From Mimachlamys varia (Eukaryota; Mollusca; Bivalvia; Pectinida; Pectinidae): DNA of 64,000 bases. The notes beneath the pieces are model-generated. The model saw only the letters and a list, made by a program, of their open reading frames with translations. It was not told the origin of the DNA and made no database searches. This document shows positions 59,343-64,000 of this stretch, piece by piece (position 1 is the stretch's first letter; each line of letters starts with the position of its first letter). Location: assembly GCA_947623455.1 (NCBI GenBank), contig OX392530.1, positions 34,875,405 through 34,939,404 on the forward strand, written 5' to 3'. A program made the translations under genes and the position numbers.

Positions 59343-62300
59343 CTGTAAAATTTTAAAAGATGTTGATTTGTTTTAAATGAAATATAGTAATATATTCTCA
59401 CAGCATGTTATTTCTTAATGAAATATAGTCAAATATTCTCAATGTATTTTAACATTTTTATATCATTTGACACCATTCACATCCGTACAGCTGCTATAAA
59501 CAGAATACAAATCAAAACAGTATTAGGAAAACGTCAACTAAAGACCGACATAGTCAAATCACATTTAAAGGCCGACCATTATTTTCGCACTTAAAATAAA
59601 TACGTACCTGGACATTGCCCATTATTCTTGATACAGATGCTGTCCTCGCAGTTATCTGGACATTGTTTATCACAAAGCTCACCGTAGTATCTAGGTATAC
59701 ATTCTGAAACAGAAATATGCTACTATTAAGTTTATTGTGTACATGGTTGAGACTTCACATACTATTTATTCATTACATTTTTATACAACTGTTTGCAATC
59801 ACGATATGTCGTCGAACACGCTTAATTACTCTTCCGAATCATCTAGTCTGATTCTTTTGTACTTTTACAAGGGTCTCCATGTATTCGTCCGAAACATCTG
59901 GTCATATTTTCTTGTAATTTTACTAATGGCTTTTTGTAAATCGTTCAATTGTTCATATTTTGCTCTTTGGTGTATCGGTTTCGAGTTTAGATAATGGCTT
60001 TGTCGCCACGGTATTCCTTGTTTTTATTTGTTTAGAACTGAAATTCCAACTTTTCTGCATTATATTTCTGTTAGGGTTATATTTTTATTGGTGTTACAGT
60101 CAGTTTTGTTTTACTATTACAGTTGTGGTATAGCACAACGTTACACGATGTGCGGTGTTCGCACGATGTGTGAACGGTGTTTGCATGAAGTTTGCACTAT
60201 GTGAGAACGATGCGATCCTGGGCGATTGTTTCTATCGCACATGTGGGCGCACGATAAACTAACATTGTGCAATGACAATCGTGAGTGGTGTGAATTCAGA
60301 AATGGCTTAACAATATAAACGGTCTAGTGTTAATTTTTTAAAGCTTATTTCTATAATTAAGCTACAAATTTTAATATTAAGTTGATCTTTCTATTTAATT
60401 TTTTCTTCAAAATTGGACTAACTTTTGTAGTTTTTTAAACAAACCAAATAGACACTGTAAACGTTCAATACAAATTAACATTTTCTCATTCAGGTAAACA
60501 TTGCCAGTTGTTACCAAGTTATACATGTACAAAGATTATGTGTTTATACATCTCCCGGAGCATCGCCAAGTTGCGTGCACCATGGGCGAACGATGTGTGA
60601 AAGGTGTACGCACGCAATATTTGGTGTGTTGTGCGTTACCATAACTGTAAACGTTTCTTACAAAGGTGGTTTTGATACATATTACGATTGGCGCAAGACA
60701 TTCCATGCACGAGCATGCTAGATTTAATAACCTTAATACTCAGATGTACAATTATCTACAATTAATTGCTCACCGTTTGCTTTTTTATCTCACACTTTAA
60801 ACACTTCTAATATTAAAAGTGAACTACAATACATATACAGGCAAAATATGTAAGTGTCTGGAAACAAAATAATCCATTCAAGAGTATAACATATCACAAC
60901 TGAAGGTCAAAGTCATTTTTTTGAACAAAAATGGTAGCAAATCATCTCAGCATGGTAAAGGACCATTATCAGTACCGAGGCACTTTCAGTTATTGAGAAA
61001 AAGTTGTTCAATACTTTAAGCCGTTTGATCCATGTGACCTACAAAGCTGATCAAAGTCATGTATTTGAACAAACTTGAAAGCCCTTCATCCAAGCACGGT
61101 ACAGGGCCAATATCATTATCTAGGTCCTATTGGTTATCAAAAGTTGCTCGAAGAATTTAAAAAAATTGACCACAGTGAACTGTCAAAGTCAAGGTCATCC
61201 AAGAATGCTACATGGCCAATATATGTATCCTCGTCCTTTTGGAGGAAAAGGGGCCGATGTGGTCGAGTGGTTTAGATGTTTTGACAATCTACCACTAGCC
61301 CTCGTCCTCTGGGTTGCGAGTTCGAATCCTAAGTGGCCAGTTGCCAGGTACTGACCGTAGGTCGGTGGTTTTTCTCCGGGTACGCCAGCTGTCCTAAACC
61401 TTCAAAACCTGACACGCCCTTAAATGACCCTGGTTGTTGATAGGACGTAAAACTAAATAAATCAAACCAAAAATTATTTGGAGGAAGTTGTTTCAGAAAT
61501 TTGACGTCTGATATCTTCAAAGTGGATCAAAGTCAAATATCAGTACCCAATGCTTTTCAGTTATTTAGATGTTTGAAGATTGTTAGCATATTGACCCTTG
61601 TGAGGTTAAAAGTGGGTCAACATAATTCATTAAAAAAGAAACTTGGTACATGTACTACTTCATCCAAACTTGCTTAAGGCAAAATATTAGTACCCTGGAC
61701 TCCTTACTTATTGCGGAGATATTGTTTTAATGATTGTATAACATTTGACCCCTGGGACCTTACACGTGAGTAAAGGTCATTAATTTAAACACAATTGGCA
61801 GCCCTTTGCCGTGTAATGCTACATGCTAACGTCCAGGGCTTTTAATTTACCGAGAAGAGTTTTTTTTTAATTTGCAACGCATTTGAACCATGTGACCATG
61901 AAAGTGGGTCAAGTACGTCTGTTATTCAGAAGAAGCTGCTTAAGTCATTGAACATGTGACATGAAAATGTGCTTTAAACAAGGATCAAGGTCATTGCGTT
62001 CCATACACTTTGTACTACTCATATAAAAAAAACTCTGTCAAATGTTAATAAAAAGGCATAACAAAAGATCTAAACGCTTTAATACAAATGTGTACATTGA
62101 TACATTTGTCTTACTTTTGCTAAGTTATGACCAATTTATCTTTTTGGACGATTATTCATGGGGGGGGGGGTGGTTATGATTTCCTTATGAATCTTTCATA
62201 ACTGATAAACGGTATAGTTCCGGTGTGTGTCAAATAAACAAAAACAACATTGCGGAGGTCGCCGATGAAGCAGAAGACGCTTACTCTTCCGGAACACCAG

Positions 62301-63135
62301 GTCTTAATCTCTTGTACTTTTTCGAAAGTCTCAACGTAAAACTTTTCGTTGTTCATATTTTGCCTCTAGTTTAATCGATTTTGAGTTTGAATTATGGTTT
62401 TGTTGCCACTTTGGATTCTCTGATTTTCGAAAATTTATATTGTGTTAATTAATTACTGTTTGAATGTTTGTTTAAAAAGGACGTATACAATTGTTGAAAT
62501 TGGCATAACGTTTAATACACTGGTCATTTCTTTAAAAGAAAATAAATCATAAACTAAAGAAGCATTTATCCACGAGGTTGGCTAATATTTTGATATTTTT
62601 CATAAGGGGTAGCATGAGTGAAAACATATCAAAATACAAAAATATATTTGCTGCATGAGTGAAATATATTTCGTTTTCTTTTTCTGAACATACTATCAGA
62701 TATTCTGATTATTACATTAATGTTATACATCTACAACGGGCCGCAAAACGACACATCAAGATGACAATACTAGGTGTAAATATTCTTGACGTAAATATTT
62801 CAATAAAATCTGAAAGCTCGTTACTTAAGTTGTCAAAGGTGCATCGTTCTTGGTTAAAATATTAAAGGTCAGCTATATATATTAATGAATAGCTGCATGG
62901 TTTAACCGTGATAAGAAATTTTCAGTAATTATGACTGGAATCAAGAAAGATGAAGACAAATTGTGTTTAAGACCATCGAAATGTGTTTTCAATGCCGCAT
63001 TAATCAATCAGTTTCAATACATAAAATATTCATGTTTGGTACCGTTGCATGTTCCGGTTTTTCGGTCACACTCTTCCTTGCAGTTGCTCGGACATTTCTG
63101 TTCACAGGTGGTACCATGTAGTCCAGGGGCGCACT
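59224..63135 (-). CDS. Gene C: 3' end of a third EGF/TM receptor-like gene
   Basis: Three exons in gene B style and orientation: an EGF exon (63043-63135), an EGF exon (59608-59703) and a transmembrane exon (59224-59342), all phase 1. The 5' part lies beyond the right edge. Between the two EGF exons gene B has an extra EGF exon (13); none was found here. The intron holds SINE, Penelope-tail and GTGCG elements. Confidence 0.78.
59608..59703 (-). CDS. Gene C EGF-like exon (like gene B exon 14)
   Basis: 32 codons, beginning ECIPRYYGELCDKQCPDNC and ending KNNGQCPG. Acceptor TTTCAG, donor GTACGT. Confidence 0.82.
59800..60020 (+). mobile_element. Diverged Penelope-like 3' tail
   Basis: Decayed copy of the tail family: CTCTTCCGAATCATCTAGTC, TTGTACTTTTACAAGGGTCT, and ATGGCTTTGTCGCCACGGTA near its end. 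In a gene C intron. Confidence 0.4.
60115..60660 (-). mobile_element. Non-coding element with GTGCG-rich end, copy 2
   Basis: Inverse homologue of the 18.2-18.7 kb element, with the same ordered blocks on the minus strand. Lies in the gene C intron between 59703 and 63043. Confidence 0.55.
61250..61472 (+). mobile_element. tRNA-derived SINE, near full length
   Basis: Head GCCGATGTGGTCGAGTGGTT (class II tRNA-like box A) and GGTTGCGAGTTCGAATCC (box B), then the body motif TTTTTCTCCGGGTACGCC, ACACGCCCTTAAATGACCCT and TTGATAGGACGTAAAAC, ending in an AAATAAATCAAACC tail. This order is that of a common molluscan SINE. Lies in gene C intron. Confidence 0.8.
62243..62425 (+). mobile_element. Penelope-like element 3' tail
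   Basis: A well-kept copy of the signature GATGAAGCAGAAGACGCTTA with TCTTCCGGAACACCAGGTCT and TTTTGAGTTTGAATTATGG. 5'-truncated to about 180 bp. Confidence 0.65.
63043..63135 (-). CDS. Gene C EGF-like exon (like gene B exon 12)
   Basis: 31 codons, beginning ECAPGLHGTTCEQKCPSNC and ending DRKTGTCNG. Acceptor TTGTAG, donor GTACCA. Confidence 0.8.
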
Positions 63136-63139
63136 CTAC

Positions 63140-63968
63140 AATATGCCAACACTATTAAGTAAAGTAATTGTGTAAGGAGGTCATCACTACCAAAATCTTG
63201 TGTTTCGTTAATAAGTTGTTTTGTATTTAAAGTTCAGGTCCCTTACAAACGGGGTTTATCATTGACCCTGACCTTCCAATTGCACGTTTTACAAGAGATC
63301 ACAGAGGGATGTTGGAGCCCACTTCACTTGTTTGATCTTCATTTGTACTTTAAAGTTGGGACGTTTCCCTTTTTTCCTCTTGTTTTCTCCTAGGTATAAT
63401 GATATTCAATTTAAGAATCTTTCTTTAGAAGCCCGTATATGATGTACCAACAAACAAGGCCACTTGTCGGACATATTGTTTTGGGATCAATCCAAAAATC
63501 GGAAAGCGCACAATTAATAAAACTAAAGGAAACCTTTGTATTGGAGCCTACTCAAATAGTTACTCGTATCAAAACCAATTATGTTCGCCAGCTTTTTTAA
63601 CCCCCGGATCAGTCCTAAAATAGACAATGCACACAGTTCAAAGGGGATCATTTAAATGCCATCAGAGTCTGGTCTATTTACAGTACTACTATCAAGAAAT
63701 GGCGATTGCAATAATTGTTTCAGGACGAACTGAAAAATGACGATTTGTATTAAGGGGCATCTTAAAAGCATAAAGAATAATATAGTTACAAGTCTATTCA
63801 TCACTATTTACGGCACATTTAACAGAAGTAATCAAATGTTGGTACAAGGTATGTATCATGGCCAACCATGGATTTTGTTTTGACATATAAAGATGACTTA
63901 ACACACACATGTGCTGCACCTTTTAAATTTAGTAATAGATACGGTATGACGAAAACATTTATTAAACT
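63140..63968. other. Right-edge stretch, no gene seen
   Basis: AT-rich sequence in the gene C intron. Apart from the ribozyme at the very end, nothing was recognised on either strand. Confidence 0.4.
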
Positions 63969-64000
63969 GCACCATACAGCTGTTTCGTCCTCATAGGACT
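63969..64000 (-). ncRNA. Type I hammerhead ribozyme, cut by window edge
   Basis: The minus strand from the last base reads A-GTCC-TATGA-GGAC-GAAACAGC-TGTA-TGGTGC, the same layout as the copy at 4165 with a perfect four-pair stem II. The CTGANG part and the 5' strand of stem I would lie past position 64000. Confidence 0.65.

Noticed and set aside
1..64000. CRISPR arrays, operons or bacterial signals
   Set aside because: Split exons, SINEs and LINEs show nuclear eukaryotic DNA; the tandem arrays lack the spacer-repeat alternation of CRISPR.

Overview
The window looks like nuclear DNA of a marine invertebrate, most likely a bivalve mollusc. The reasons are AT-rich sequence, short coding exons split by long introns with GT/AG borders, lectin-plus-EGF receptor exons, and a dense mix of LTR, LINE, Penelope-like, SINE, Crypton and foldback elements. 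No taxon-specific marker was found, so the placement is an inference.

All recognisable host coding sequence is on the minus strand and belongs to one tandemly duplicated receptor family. Gene A (exons between 16682 and 3557) and gene B (45923 to 27572) share one plan: a 79-nt signal-peptide exon, two exons forming a fucolectin/F5-8C-like (FTP) domain, a Cys-rich exon, then a run of EGF-like exons, all phase 1 at both ends. Gene B continues through seven shorter MEGF-type EGF exons to a transmembrane exon and reads as about 599 residues. Gene A has seven long EGF exons where gene B has three, and its 3' part is not seen; an LTR retrotransposon lies just beyond its last visible exon. Gene C is the 3' end of a third copy (63135 to 59224) whose start lies beyond the right edge.

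Layout: 1-3200 gypsy-type LTR retrotransposon, minus strand; 3557-16682 gene A with a LINE, Penelope-like relics and a hammerhead ribozyme in introns; 16.8-19.1 kb promoter side with two small DNA elements; 19.15-23.9 kb a 21-bp minisatellite; 24.5-27.3 kb Penelope-like reverse transcriptase and a TIR element; 27.5-45.9 kb gene B, holding a Crypton-like recombinase gene (30.5-32.06 kb, plus strand), a 67-bp tandem array (37.24-38.94 kb) and large foldback elements; 46.8-47.3 kb a second block of the 21-bp minisatellite; 48.8-58.4 kb transposon relics and little else; 59.2-63.1 kb gene C; and a hammerhead ribozyme cut by the window end.

The most notable points are: (1) a 67-bp array in gene B made from the end of a coding exon plus its splice donor, giving about 23 decoy donors, with the two-unit stage in gene A; (2) hammerhead ribozyme sequences; (3) a 4.7-kb 21-bp array that is open in several frames on both strands; (4) an antisense Crypton-like gene inside a gene B intron. 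All protein calls come from reading translations by eye; no database search was run.
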